Below are positions 10,860 through 20,225 of a stretch of 64,000 nt of DNA, in pieces. The DNA comes from Agapanthus africanus. Its lineage: Eukaryota; Streptophyta; Magnoliopsida; Asparagales; Amaryllidaceae. The notes beneath the pieces were generated by a model. The model made no database searches. It had not been told where the DNA came from and worked only from the letters and a program-made list of their open reading frames with translations. The position numbers and the translations under genes were made by a program. The DNA is taken from assembly GCA_030015575.1 (NCBI GenBank), contig CM057347.1:510263176-510327175 (forward strand), written 5' to 3'. Within the stretch, counting starts at the first letter, position 1; every line of letters starts with the position of its first letter.

Positions 10860-12170
10860 TGAAGAAACCAATGTCTTCAGCAAAATACCTCAACTCAGGG
10901 AAACAAACAATCCTTAACGAGAGCCTCCTGATCCGCGTCGACTCGCAGAGCAACCAGTGTCTCCGTGGGAAATTCTCGACTCGTTTCAACACCAGGGAAA
11001 CAAATAATCCTTGGCAAATACCTCAACTCAGGGAAACAAACAATCCTTGACGAGAGCCTCCTGATCCGCGTCGACTTGCAGAGCAACCAGTGTCTCCGTG
11101 GGAAATTCTCGATCCGTGTCAACACCAAGGAAACAAATAATCCTTGGCGCTAGGGAAACAAATAATCCTTAGCAAATACCTTAACTCAGGGAAACAAACA
11201 ATCCTTGACGAGAGCCTCCTGATTCGCGTCGACTCGCAGAGCAACCAGTGTCTCCGTGGGAAATTCTTGACTCGTTTCAACACCAGGAAAACAAATAATC
11301 CTTGGCGCTAGGGAAACAAATAATTCTTAGCAAATACCTCAATTCAGGGAAACAAACATCCTTGATGAGAGCCTCCTGATCCGCGTCGACTCGCAGAGCA
11401 ACCAGTGCCTCCGTGGGAAATTCTCGACTCGTTTCAACACCAGGGAAACAAATAATCCTTGGCGCTAGGGAAACAAATAATCCTTAGCAAATACCTCAAC
11501 TCAGGAAAACAAACAATCCTTGACGAGAGCTTCCTGATCCGCGTCGACTCGCAGAGCAACCAGTGCCTCCGTGGGAAATTCTCGATTCGTTTCAACACCG
11601 GGGAAACAAATAATCCTTGGCGCTAGGGAAACAAATAATCCTTAGTAAATACCTCAACTCAGGGAAACAAACAATCCTTGACGAGAGCCTCCTGATTCGC
11701 ATCGACTCGCAGAGCAACCAGTGTCTCCGTGGGAAATTCTCGATCCGTGTCAACACCAAGGAAACAAATAATCCTTGGCAAATACCTCAACTCAGGGAAA
11801 CAAACAATCCTTGACGAGAGCCTCCTGATTCGCATCGACTCGCAGAGCAACCAGTGTCTCCGTAGGAAATTCTCGATCCGTGTCAACACCAAGGAAACAA
11901 ATAATCCTTGGCAAATACCTCAACTCAGGGAAACAAACAATCCTTGACGAGAGCCTCCTGATTCGCATCGACTCGCAGAGCAACCAGTGTCTCTGTGGGA
12001 AATTCTCAATCCGTGTCAACACCAAGGAAACAAATAATCCTTGGCAAAAACCTCAACTCAGGAAAATAAACAATCCTTGACGAGAGCCTCCTAATTCGCG
12101 TCGGCTCGCAGAGAAACCAGTGTCTCCGCGGGAAAACTCCCGATTCGTCTCAACTTGCAAGATGAAGCCT
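10860..12170 (+). repeat. Nine-copy minisatellite, 133 or 158 bp unit
   Basis: The anchor GAGCCTCCTGA recurs at 10921, 11054, 11212, 11369, 11527, 11685, 11818, 11951 and 12084. Spacings are 133, 158, 157, 158, 158, 133, 133 and 133. The longer unit contains an extra ~25 bp piece (GCTAGGGAAACAAATAA...) that is itself a near copy of the neighbouring GGGAAACAAATAATCC segment. Neither unit length is a multiple of three, so the array cannot keep one frame open. Confidence 0.9.
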
Positions 12171-12300
12171 CAGGCAGCAAGGACTAAAAAACTTGCTTCC
12201 TGAACAATGGGACCCTGCAAGTCAATCTAAAACGGTCTCTTGCATACTATTCACGGGTCTCACTCTCCAAAGTCGAGTTTCGACAAGGAGGGAAACAACC

Positions 12301-12475
12301 GCTTACGGGTCCTCTCGACTCGTAAGAGGGAAAAATTCTCTTATAGGATCCTTACGACTTACAAAAGAAAACACACTTAGGAATCCTCACGATTCCTAAG
12401 GAGAAAACCCTTCTACGAGATCCTCTCGATTCGTAGGGAGAAAAATCTCATTGAGACCCTCACGGCTCATAGAGT
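12301..12475 (+). repeat. Variable-stem hairpin array, cluster 2
   Basis: Five further units of the type in 9789-10311: CTTACGGG with CTCGTAAG (12302-12326), a weaker unit at 12340-12366, CTTAGGAA with TTCCTAAG (12376-12400), CTACGAG with TTCGTAG (12413-12437), and an imperfect unit at 12447-12473. The loops read TCCTCTCGA or TCCTCACGA. The minisatellite lies between the two clusters. Confidence 0.7.
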
Positions 12476-12697
12476 TGAAATGTCTTAGGCGGCAGATCTG
12501 AACCTGCGGCCTAAGCCATTGCTGTTTCCTGAGGAAATCAAGGTGCTTACTCTATTATCTGCTAATTGTGACAGCATGCTGATAATAAGAAAAGAAATAG
12601 CACAAGACATTACAAAAAAATGTGTATCTTTTATTCATAAACTTGATTGAGTACAGGATACAATGTGCTAAAGAATAAAAAATATATATATACATTT

Positions 12698-12703
12698 TTT
12701 ATT
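12698..12703 (-). terminator. Polyadenylation signal of the antisense gene
   Basis: AATAAA on the minus strand, about 30 bp past the antisense stop codon at 12734. A second AATAAA lies at 12635-12630. Both are in a T/A-rich setting normal for plant 3' ends. Confidence 0.55.
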
Positions 12704-12733
12704 TACAAGTACAAACGATACAAAGAGAGATAG

Positions 12734-15700
12734 CTACTGAGGAGGAAGTGTCTTTAACAAATCCGCAAGCCGCTCTCGCACTTCCTTCAGCGCCTCCTCC
12801 TGAGTGGCTGCCGCGGCCACCTCCGCTTCCACCCGGGCCCGCTGCTGTAAAAAAGATGAAAGTTGCTCCTCGGCCGCCTTCTGGGCTGCTTCCTGGCTGG
12901 GTGCATCCCGCTCGACAACATCAAGCTGTTGCCGCAATGATAACCCTTCGGAAAGACATTGCAGAAGGCCCTCAAAGACAACCTTCAGCCGTGCAGCATT
13001 GGCCTCCACCCGAGCATGCAGTTGGGCAGACTTGCTCGAAGTCTCATCGCGCTCCTTACGCCTTGAAATGACTTCTTGTTCGAGATGGCAAAAGTAAGAA
13101 ACGCTCTGCTCAATCCACGCTGCTCTCTGATTACTGGCGGTTAAGGTCTCAGGAGCGGGACGCATCGACTCCAGCTGATGCAGGCGGGCCTCGATCTCCC
13201 TGCAATGGTTAACCCAAGATGCGATGATGCCCTCGTCATGAAAGTTCACGAGTATCACCAGCATCGGGTTAACCGCCGTAACGAAGTCTGCGGCAGATGT
13301 AGGAGTTTCAACGTCGAGTTTCTCGACGTAGTCACTCAACATGCGCAGACTATTCCTGGCGCCTTTCGAAGATGGACGCCTCAGATAAGGACCCGCCGGC
13401 ATTGTAATGCGAGGCTCGAAGGGCGCCGAGACTGGAACGACAGCTGAAAAGAAACAAGATGTGATCAGATAATAGTACAGAAAATAAAAAGGGGGGGTTA
13501 TCAGTGTAATAATCGCTGTACCAGTTGAAGCAGATGGCAAGGCCGGAAAGGCCGGTGGCGCAGCTGATCTTTCACCCCCTCCTTCAATCTGTAGCACTGC
13601 GGTCAGGACGAGAAAAAAGGTTAGAAGTAATTCCATCAATGGAAAAGGAAGATATCAATAAAAATCATACTCACCAGCGCCACCAGAGGAAGAAGCGAGT
13701 TCGGATGGGAAGGAGAAGTATGGGAGCAACACTTGATATAGATGATCAAAGAGCACTCCTGAAAAAGACATAACAGTACGACTTTAGTACACAAATTATA
13801 CGTCTTAAAGATAAGATTAATAAATTGCAAACCCATACCTTCCAACATCTTCGATGGTATGAGAGAGGGTTGAGAGGTGACCACCGCCAAGGCAGTTGTT
13901 GAAGGCGCTCCCTCGAGCAGTGGGGCATAGGCGCTGGCTGCATCTGCGTTACGAAAAAGGTGAATTTGTCAGAAAGAATTGTAAGGTAAAGAAAGACAGC
14001 AACTTGGGATTTACCTGATGAGCTGCCGGCTGAAACGGAGGCGACTCCTTCCTCTATCAACATGAGGCCACCGCCTGTGGCCTCATCGCCCGACTCGATG
14101 GGGACCGTCGTCGTGCTCACGCGGCCAGGAGACGGCGGAAAATCGTAGGCGGGGAGGGCAATGATTGGAGCGTTGCCGGACTCTTGGGAGAGAGCGTCTA
14201 ACTCTTCCCCAAGAGTCGTACCCATCTCACCCGCTACTTCTGCAGGCTCCACGGTCTCCATCGGCTCATCCGCCGTCACCACGAGATCGCCGGCCTCAAG
14301 CGCCTCGTCCGCCACCATCCTGGACTCAGTTGTAATGATCATTTCATCTGCCGCCACTTCAGGCTCGGCATTAATGACCTTCTCGGCTGCAGACCCCTCA
14401 ACCTCCATCTCAGGCTCCGAAGCCTCAGCGACGTTGCCCACCGTCGGCTTAGGTTCGGCAGGTGCCGCCTCCTCTATTTCCTTGGGTTCAACGGTCTCCG
14501 CCTCCCCCTCGGTCGGACTTGGCCCTGTAAGATAAAATATATAAGAACCGATGGCATTATAACTCTTACAACAAAATTTTAAGAGAAATATTACCTGAAG
14601 TGGATTTATCATTTGCACTCCGAACTGCGCGCGCCACTTGTGTGTGAGCAGTGGATAGGGCGACAGGGGCCTCTTCGGAGGGAGTATCAGCATGAGGGAC
14701 AGTGCTGGGGCCCGCTCCCGTAGCCAAAGCAGCCCGGCGTGCCTTCGCTTTGCGCCTTGACCATTTCCTCTCCTCCCGAGCTGTCGCGATGGATCTCTTC
14801 GACGCTTCCTTCAAGACGTCGTCGTCCTCGATCAGAGATGCCTCCAGATCCTTTAAGGCATCTCTCATCGGCTCTTCGAGACGGACCTCCTACGGTGGCC
14901 CAGAGGGAGCAGGAACATCGGCAGCTGGCAGAGCAGTTGCGTCACTTGGCGGGAACGGCATTGAGGTTTCTGCCATAAAAAGGGAGAGGTTAAATTGACC
15001 ATAACACAAAGAAAACGAAAGCTTGATGAATTGAAACTTACTAAGGCCTAAAGACGCTCTGAGACGTTCCTCCTCTTGAAAGGTCTCGAGGGAAGCGGCA
15101 ATGGCTTCTTCATCAGTGATGCCTGTTGGAAGAAAAGAAGGAAAAACGTTAGTCAAAGGAAATGAGGAGAATATGATACAATAAAGAAAATGCGACTAGT
15201 AGTTACCTGATTGCGCGAGCTTAGCTAGCCACGCGTCACACTTTGCCAACCACGCTGAAGTTTCGAGAGCGGCCTCTAAGTCTGTATCATCCGGCGGCGG
15301 CATGACTAATCCCCCGTTAGTCCCATATTCGCTCAGGCCCTCGGCATAGGGAGCGTGGGGTTCCTGACCGAACGCGACATCTGCAGCAAAGAGCGACTTC
15401 TTTTTCTTCTGCCCTCCGACCCTAGGTGCACGTGGGATCGATTTACGCTTAGCAGCCACTTTGGGACGACGGGTCCCGATGTCTGCACCCACGCCAGACT
15501 CCGGCGAGGCTACAACCACTGTCTCCACTGGAGCACAGGGCGCTGGAGGTGCATCTGTAATATCAGGGAGCGGCAATCCGTGCGGAGGAATTTGCGCACA
15601 CGATGGCCCGGCTCTAACATCTTTTAGAGGAGCAACTACCGGAGTCCTAGACACCAAAGGAGCGTTACAGTCGGTGTCGGGAGGTGCACCTTTACGGTCG

Positions 15701-17535
15701 ACCAACACTCGCCTCTCTTCCTTTATAACGGCCCCCGCTGCATGATTGTACCACTTTTTATATACATTAAGGAGTCGTGGAGCGCGGGCCGGCGCACTGA
15801 TAAAAAAATGAGAACCCGTGTTCAGGCGCATGAAGTGATGCAACGCGTTCTCCATCCCTTCTTCATTGGCAGCAGGTTCCAGTAGGAAAGCTTCCAAGGG
15901 TACCCCTTGATCGTAGTCCAGTTGTTGGGCGAAACGATGCGGGTTATATCTCATGAAAATTGCCGCACCGTTCTGCCTAAAGACTAAGAAGCCCGGTCTA
16001 ATAGAATACAAGTGGAGGGTCTCCCGGGCCGTCAAAACTGAAGCTCCATCCTTAAAGGAGTCTTGTAATGGTCGCGCCGCAGTGGTGGACGCTTTTCCAA
16101 TGGTCAATACCTTGTCAATAAAGGACATCCCAGCTCCAACGGTGTGAGGGCGAAAGAGTAAACCCCTGGCGTTCCATGGTGATGGGGTCACAATTGATGC
16201 GCCGATCAGCTGTATAATGCGAGGGAAACCACACTTGTCGAAGAATGAGGGCCTTTTGTGCATGCCGAAGACACCCGCCGTGTGTAGCTCGAGCCACGAT
16301 ACAAAGTAGTGCATCGGGAAGACCACGTGCAATATCCCGGGCTCATTAGCATCCGCTGCTCGACTGAGGCCATGATATAGGTGTGCCAGGCCGGCGATCC
16401 CAACGGCCACCTTTACCCCGATGGCCATCCGGTGGGCTGGGTAAAAGACAGAGGTCCACATACGGTGAGAGTGCATTGGGATCGCAAACCAACTCAGCCA
16501 CAACCCGAGAAATCCTAAGAAAAAGGCCTCCTCGTCCATCCCGGGGGCCGCAATTTCTGCAAAAAACATAGTCGGGAAGTCCGGAAGGAAAAAACCCTTT
16601 TGGTCTATCTCCTTCTCCGGCAGGTTGTCCACACCTAGGCCGAAAGGGTCATCCAGGGTAGCGAACTTGGCAGCTTCTGATGAGAGGACGCTTGGGCGAA
16701 GGAACCGAGCGATGAAATCCTCAAAGTTAACTCCTCGACTCCCATGTTCGATGAAAAGGCACTTATAGATATTCAACACTTTAATCAAGCTTGGGAATTG
16801 GTGTTGAACAGCATTCTCCGGCGTGAGCCCCCTTACCAGCGGCTTAGCACCGAAGACGTACTCGTCTGTCGGGAACAACTCCTCATAGTGTTCCCCTATA
16901 ACCGGTAAACCGGATACCTCCGTAAACTCTTCCAGAGAGATTGACACTTCCCGATCCATGGCGAGGAAAGTGTGGGTAGGAATGTTCCACTGCTCCAGGA
17001 AGGCTTTGAACCACCAGGTGGCGAGCGTGGGATATTGGAACAGAGAGACGTACACCGCGGTGTACAATCCTAACCTTATCAACTGCGACTTCTTCGTCGA
17101 CAGGATGTATCGGGCCCATGGCAGATAACCGATCGGGTGGCAGGGGATCAGACTAATGTTATATGATTGCCTCCAAGGTCACGCCTCGCCCTAACAAATA
17201 CGGCGTCCTAGGATATCCAAAACCATAGGATGCTGGACCGGAATCGCATCTATGGCGGGATGAAGAAAGCCCTTCGAGGTCTAATCAACCATCTCCACGG
17301 CATACTGCACCGAGGGTGGGGTGGCGTAATGAATCGCCGTGATGGGTTCTGACGGTACGGCGCACGTGAAGCTCCGTCAATCCATGATAATCTGGTTATA
17401 CCACGACCCCCAAAGGTGGAGACTCTTATATTCCGGGTCGTGGTTCTTAATCATAGCCAGGACTTCGCGGTCCAAAGGCGCTTCGGGAAATCCCTCCTCC
17501 GAACGAACGAACGAGAACGAAGTATCGAAAGACAT
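12734..17535 (-). pseudogene. E1 antisense gene: eight-exon plant mobile domain protein (decayed)
   Basis: I read eight exons: 17535-15207, 15122-15042, 14969-14595, 14524-14015, 13943-13839, 13758-13675, 13596-13522 and 13443-12734, for about 1,422 codons. All seven introns are GT-AG, 70-84 bp, AT-rich and phase 1, and exons 2-7 are multiples of three. Exon 1 encodes a plant mobile domain (the PMD/aminotransferase-like family linked to DNA transposons), roughly 17200-15800, with a basic bipartite nuclear-signal-like end (KRKS...QKKKK, about 15390-15450). Exon 3 has a second basic patch (RRKAKARR). Exon 4 is Glu/Ala/Pro-rich and acidic. Exon 8 is a long predicted coiled coil. The ATG has A at -3. 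In-frame stops occur at 17379, 17283, 17193 and 17181 in exon 1 and at 14892 in exon 3. No frameshift is needed. The function of such antisense genes in Tat elements is unknown. Confidence 0.8.
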
Positions 17536-17540
17536 GGTCA

Positions 17541-17556
17541 CTGCAAAAGAACAAAA
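17541..17556 (-). promoter_or_regulatory. Probable 5'-UTR intron acceptor of the antisense gene
   Basis: On the minus strand a T-rich tract ending TTTGCAG lies just upstream of the ATG at 17535. It would place a leader intron between the TATA box at 18348-18341 and the start codon. The donor has not been identified. Confidence 0.45.
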
Positions 17557-18340
17557 TAGCCGTCAGTGCTGCAATTCCAACGCTTGGCGTTTAAAAATTT
17601 TCAATTAAATGAATTTAAAAATTGATTAAATTAAAATTAATCACACCACACTGCAGTGCAGTGGGTAAGGGACCAAATGGGGACCCACAAAATCTGCATG
17701 AAAGTGCATCATTTGATAAGACAGACTCATCATTGGGTGAGACTGTCAGTTAAAGAAAAGATCCCCAAGAGAATATTCTCATCAATGGGGAACCCCTAGA
17801 GATAAGGAGAAAATCTCCTCTTTCAGAGCAAAGCTCTGTCACAGAATGACACTTGTCAAATTCTGGTCTCAAAAGAATAAAATTCCTTAAAAGAGCATAG
17901 CTCTGTGGTAATAATGGAAAGATCCATCAGAAATTTTTTTAAACACTTAAAAGAATTAAAATTTTTGGAATCATGAAAAATCCATGAAAACTTATAATAA
18001 GTTCTTCATTTTTCAAATCTAAAAGATCTACATTTGATCCAAGAGCAAGGCTCTGTTCATGGGTTAGAACCCATGAACAAGATCTCTGTAGATCTATAAA
18101 TTTTTGAGAGCAAAGCTCTGTTTATGAAACCCCAAAGGGATTTCTTAGATCAAAAGATCTATGAGAGCAAAGCTCTTTTGGTTAAGATTGATTTAAATTA
18201 ATTTGATTTGATTTAAATTAATTTTACCTAAAGTTTCTAACTTTGGAAATGAGCAAAGCTCTGAAGTTCTTAAGCAAGAGCAAAGCTCTAGAAAATCAAA
18301 AATCTTGAAATGGTGAAGATTTCCTAAGGGCCATAGGTCC
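17557..18340. repeat. Micro-palindrome region before the 3' LTR
   Basis: No sense gene is seen here; it is the presumed leader of the antisense gene. It is crowded with 12-16 nt palindromes with short loops, chiefly AGAGCAAAGCTCT and variants (about 17825, 17886, 18041, 18107, 18161, 18251, 18278). Others are GGAGAAAATCTCC (about 17808) and CATGGGTTAGAACCCATG (18059-18076). The same AGAGC-AAA-GCTCT element continues inside the LTR (18465, 18588). Confidence 0.65.
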
Positions 18341-18348
18341 TATTTATA
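18341..18348 (-). promoter_or_regulatory. TATA box for the antisense gene
   Basis: The minus strand reads CTTATAAATAGG, a textbook plant TATA box. It is placed between the polypurine tract and the antisense ATG about 800 bp downstream. Confidence 0.5.
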
Positions 18349-18436
18349 AGGCGCTTGCGCCCCTTCAGCTCACCCCTTGATCCAACGGTCAAGAGCTTGC
18401 CACCGCTGCACTCACGTGCGCGCCACGTGAGCGCAA

Positions 18437-18451
18437 CGGTGGGGGGGCATT
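18437..18451 (+). promoter_or_regulatory. E1 polypurine tract
   Basis: The G-rich run GGTGGGGGGGCATT lies directly before the LTR start TGTTTCCCC. This is where plus-strand DNA synthesis would be primed. Confidence 0.7.
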
Positions 18452-18534
18452 TGTTTCCCCAATCAGAGCAAAGCTCTGTTGAAATTCAAAATTCAAAATT
18501 TAAAGCAACGCTTCAAATCTCGGGCGCAACGCGC

Positions 18535-18783
18535 CACGTGTCAGGCGCTGATACGTCAGCGCAGCGCCCAAGAAGGCGCGCCCAATCAGAGTAAAGCTCT
18601 ATTTAAAGCAAAATTAAAGGAAGCAACGCTTCAGTTGCGTAAGCACTGCGCTGCGCGACACGTGTCGCGCACGTGTCAGCGCAGATGCGCTAGCGCAGTT
18701 GCGCTGCGCTTTACGCTGCGCGATACGTGTCAGCGCAGATGCGCTAGGGCAGTTGCGCTGCGCTGTGCGCTGCGTGACACGTG
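18535..18783 (+). promoter_or_regulatory. G-box cluster in the E1 LTR
   Basis: CACGTG cores lie at 18535, 18659, 18670 and 18778, mostly within GACACGTGTC, between GCGCAGCGC-type repeats. They are about 190-440 bp upstream of the TATA box. Two more lie at 19468 and 19512. bZIP and bHLH factors bind such sites, including those acting in abscisic-acid and light responses. Confidence 0.6.
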
Positions 18784-18969
18784 TCACGCGCTAGGGCATT
18801 TGCGCCAAACAAAATTAAGATTTTAAAGAAATCTTTCTGTTCTTGTTAAAACAAGAAGATTTTCTTCTGTAAAACAGAAGCCCTTGGATCAAAGATCCAA
18901 CGGTGGGGAAAATTCTCCAAATCACTCAGAGAAAGATCTCTTTAACAAATTTAACTAATTTATGGGCAC

Positions 18970-18977
18970 TATAAAAA
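18970..18977 (+). promoter_or_regulatory. E1 LTR TATA box
   Basis: TATAAAAA follows GGCAC and is followed by ACCCTAGACCTCAA. The same arrangement is conserved in the solo LTR (minus strand, 49136-49129), which supports it as the sense promoter. Confidence 0.6.
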
Positions 18978-20025
18978 AAACCCTAGACCTCAAATCAAAG
19001 GCATCAACATTTTGTGAGAAATCAAAAATTTCAAGCAGAGAAAACTCTGAAGAAATTCCAAGAAAAAAAAAAGAAAGATAAAAAAGACCTTTTAGATAGA
19101 AGAATTTCTTCTGATAGATCATTGATCTAAAAACAAGATCAATGATCTTTAATAAAAAACAAAATAAAAACAGTGCTTTGCACTTTTTATGAACCTCTGG
19201 TTCCTGAAATAAGAAAAAGCTTGTTTTTTCTTTAATCTAAATTAGATCAAGAAATCAAATAGTGCTTTGCACTTCCTTTAATGAACCATTGGTTCTTGAA
19301 TCTAAAAGATTCTCAAAATTAATAGTGCTCTGCACTTGAAAATCTGCACTGTTGCGCTCTTGGGTTGGCGCAAGCCACCAGAGAGCGCCACATATCAGCA
19401 TCTGAACCATCTGCGCTATAAGATAGAGCCTTGCTCTCTAGAATTGACGCAACTCACCAGAGCGCGACACGTGTCAGCAGCGCATTGACGCAGCGCACTG
19501 CGCTTGCGTGACACGTGTCAACACCACAAGCGCTTGCGCGACACATGTCAACACCACAAGCGCTTGCGCTCTTTGATTGGCGCAAAGCGCCTGAAAATGC
19601 AATGCATTTCTTTTGTTAAAGGGCCAGGCCCAAGTCAGAAAGACCTAGCAGGCCAAAATAAATTGCAAAGCAATAAAAAGGGCAGAGCCCAAGTAAAATT
19701 GATGCTCTGCATCATTTATAAATGGGCAGAGCCCAAAACAAATTGATGCTCTGCATCCTTTATGGGTAGAGCCCAAATAAAAATAAAAAAAAATGCGAGG
19801 CAAAAGCAAATAAAATGTTGAACATTTTCAACTGGATTTAGCCCAATTTTGGCCGTAAGTCCTCAAATTAAATTGACTGAGCAAGATTGCTCTCTCAAAT
19901 CAATTTACCTCCGGTTCGAGGGTACATCTCCGAACTCCTCTGACACCTGTCGTTGTAATTCTTCAACGATGTCAGAGAGGTGACGGGTCCCGACGACCAC
20001 ATATGAATATGGACTGTGGGGTCCT

Positions 20026-20225
20026 TAAACTCGTGGACCGAAACGTCCTTAAACTAATGACGGACCGAAACGTCCTTAAACTAATGATGGACCACCACGT
20101 CCCTAAACTGGCGGTGGACCGAAACGTCCTTAAACTAATGTTGGACCGAAATGTCCTTAAACTAATAATGGACCGAGATGTCTTTAAACTAATGGAGGAC
20201 CACCACGTCCCTAAACTGGAACACG
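20026..20225 (+). repeat. 27 bp tandem repeat in the E1 LTR
   Basis: There are seven copies of a unit beginning GGACCGAAACGTCC or GGACCACCACGTCC and ending TTAAACTAATGA or similar. The 27 bp period keeps one frame open and would read as a nine-residue D-R-N-V-L-K-L-type repeat. The solo LTR has the same array (about 47998-48155). A single unit also occurs at 9399-9421, inside E1. Confidence 0.8.

Larger units (their letters stand above)
9299..12733 (+). other. E1 noncoding spacer between pol and the antisense gene
   Basis: This 3.4 kb stretch between the two convergent transcription units has no credible gene. Short open frames here come from tandem repeats. It holds an A-rich run (9444-9530), a 138 bp duplication with GAAA-loop hairpins, two clusters of variable hairpins, a ~61 bp repeat and a 133/158 bp minisatellite. 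These are listed separately. The segments 10335-10440 and 12490-12697 hold nothing else that I recognise. Confidence 0.8.
1..20225 (+). mobile_element. E1: Tat-type Ty3 LTR retrotransposon, 5' truncated by window
   Basis: The sense strand carries gag, protease, reverse transcriptase, RNase H, a second RNase H and integrase in Ty3 order (24-9298). A long noncoding spacer, an antisense gene (17535-12734), a purine tract and an LTR beginning TGTTTCCCC (18452) follow. Two RNase H domains and an extra antisense gene downstream of pol are known traits of the Tat lineage. The 5' LTR and primer site lie left of the window. The internal region exceeds 18 kb, which is very large. The LTR identity is confirmed by a complete solo LTR of the same family at 47253-49687. 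The pol frame has about six nonsense codons and three frameshifts, so this copy is not autonomous. Confidence 0.92.
18452..20225 (+). repeat. E1 3' LTR, truncated
   Basis: The LTR starts TGTTTCCCC and matches the complete solo LTR at 47253-49687 in reverse orientation. The match ends at 20225, inside a 27 bp repeat, so about 1.77 kb of a 2.4 kb LTR is present. It contains CACGTG boxes, many micro-palindromes (AGTGCTTTGCACT, GAACCTCTGGTTC), a TATA box at 18970 and a conserved segment at about 19850-20000. The missing end does not reappear in the window. Confidence 0.85.

Noticed and set aside
10732-12080. Several 60-80 codon frames on both strands in the minisatellite
   Set aside because: They are repeats of each other, created by the tandem units, whose length is not a multiple of three.
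10860-12170. Regular direct repeats that could suggest a CRISPR array
   Set aside because: Units are 133-158 bp and nearly identical throughout, with no unique spacers, and the DNA is plant nuclear.
12748-14998. Plus-strand open frames at 12748-13071, 13178-13447, 14161-14535 and 14702-14998
   Set aside because: They lie opposite exons of the antisense gene. The minus-strand reading has consistent splice sites and frame.
18479-18826. 115-codon frame in the E1 LTR rich in CQRRCA repeats
   Set aside because: It is produced by the repeated GCGCAGCGC and CACGTG promoter motifs; it lies upstream of the TATA box.
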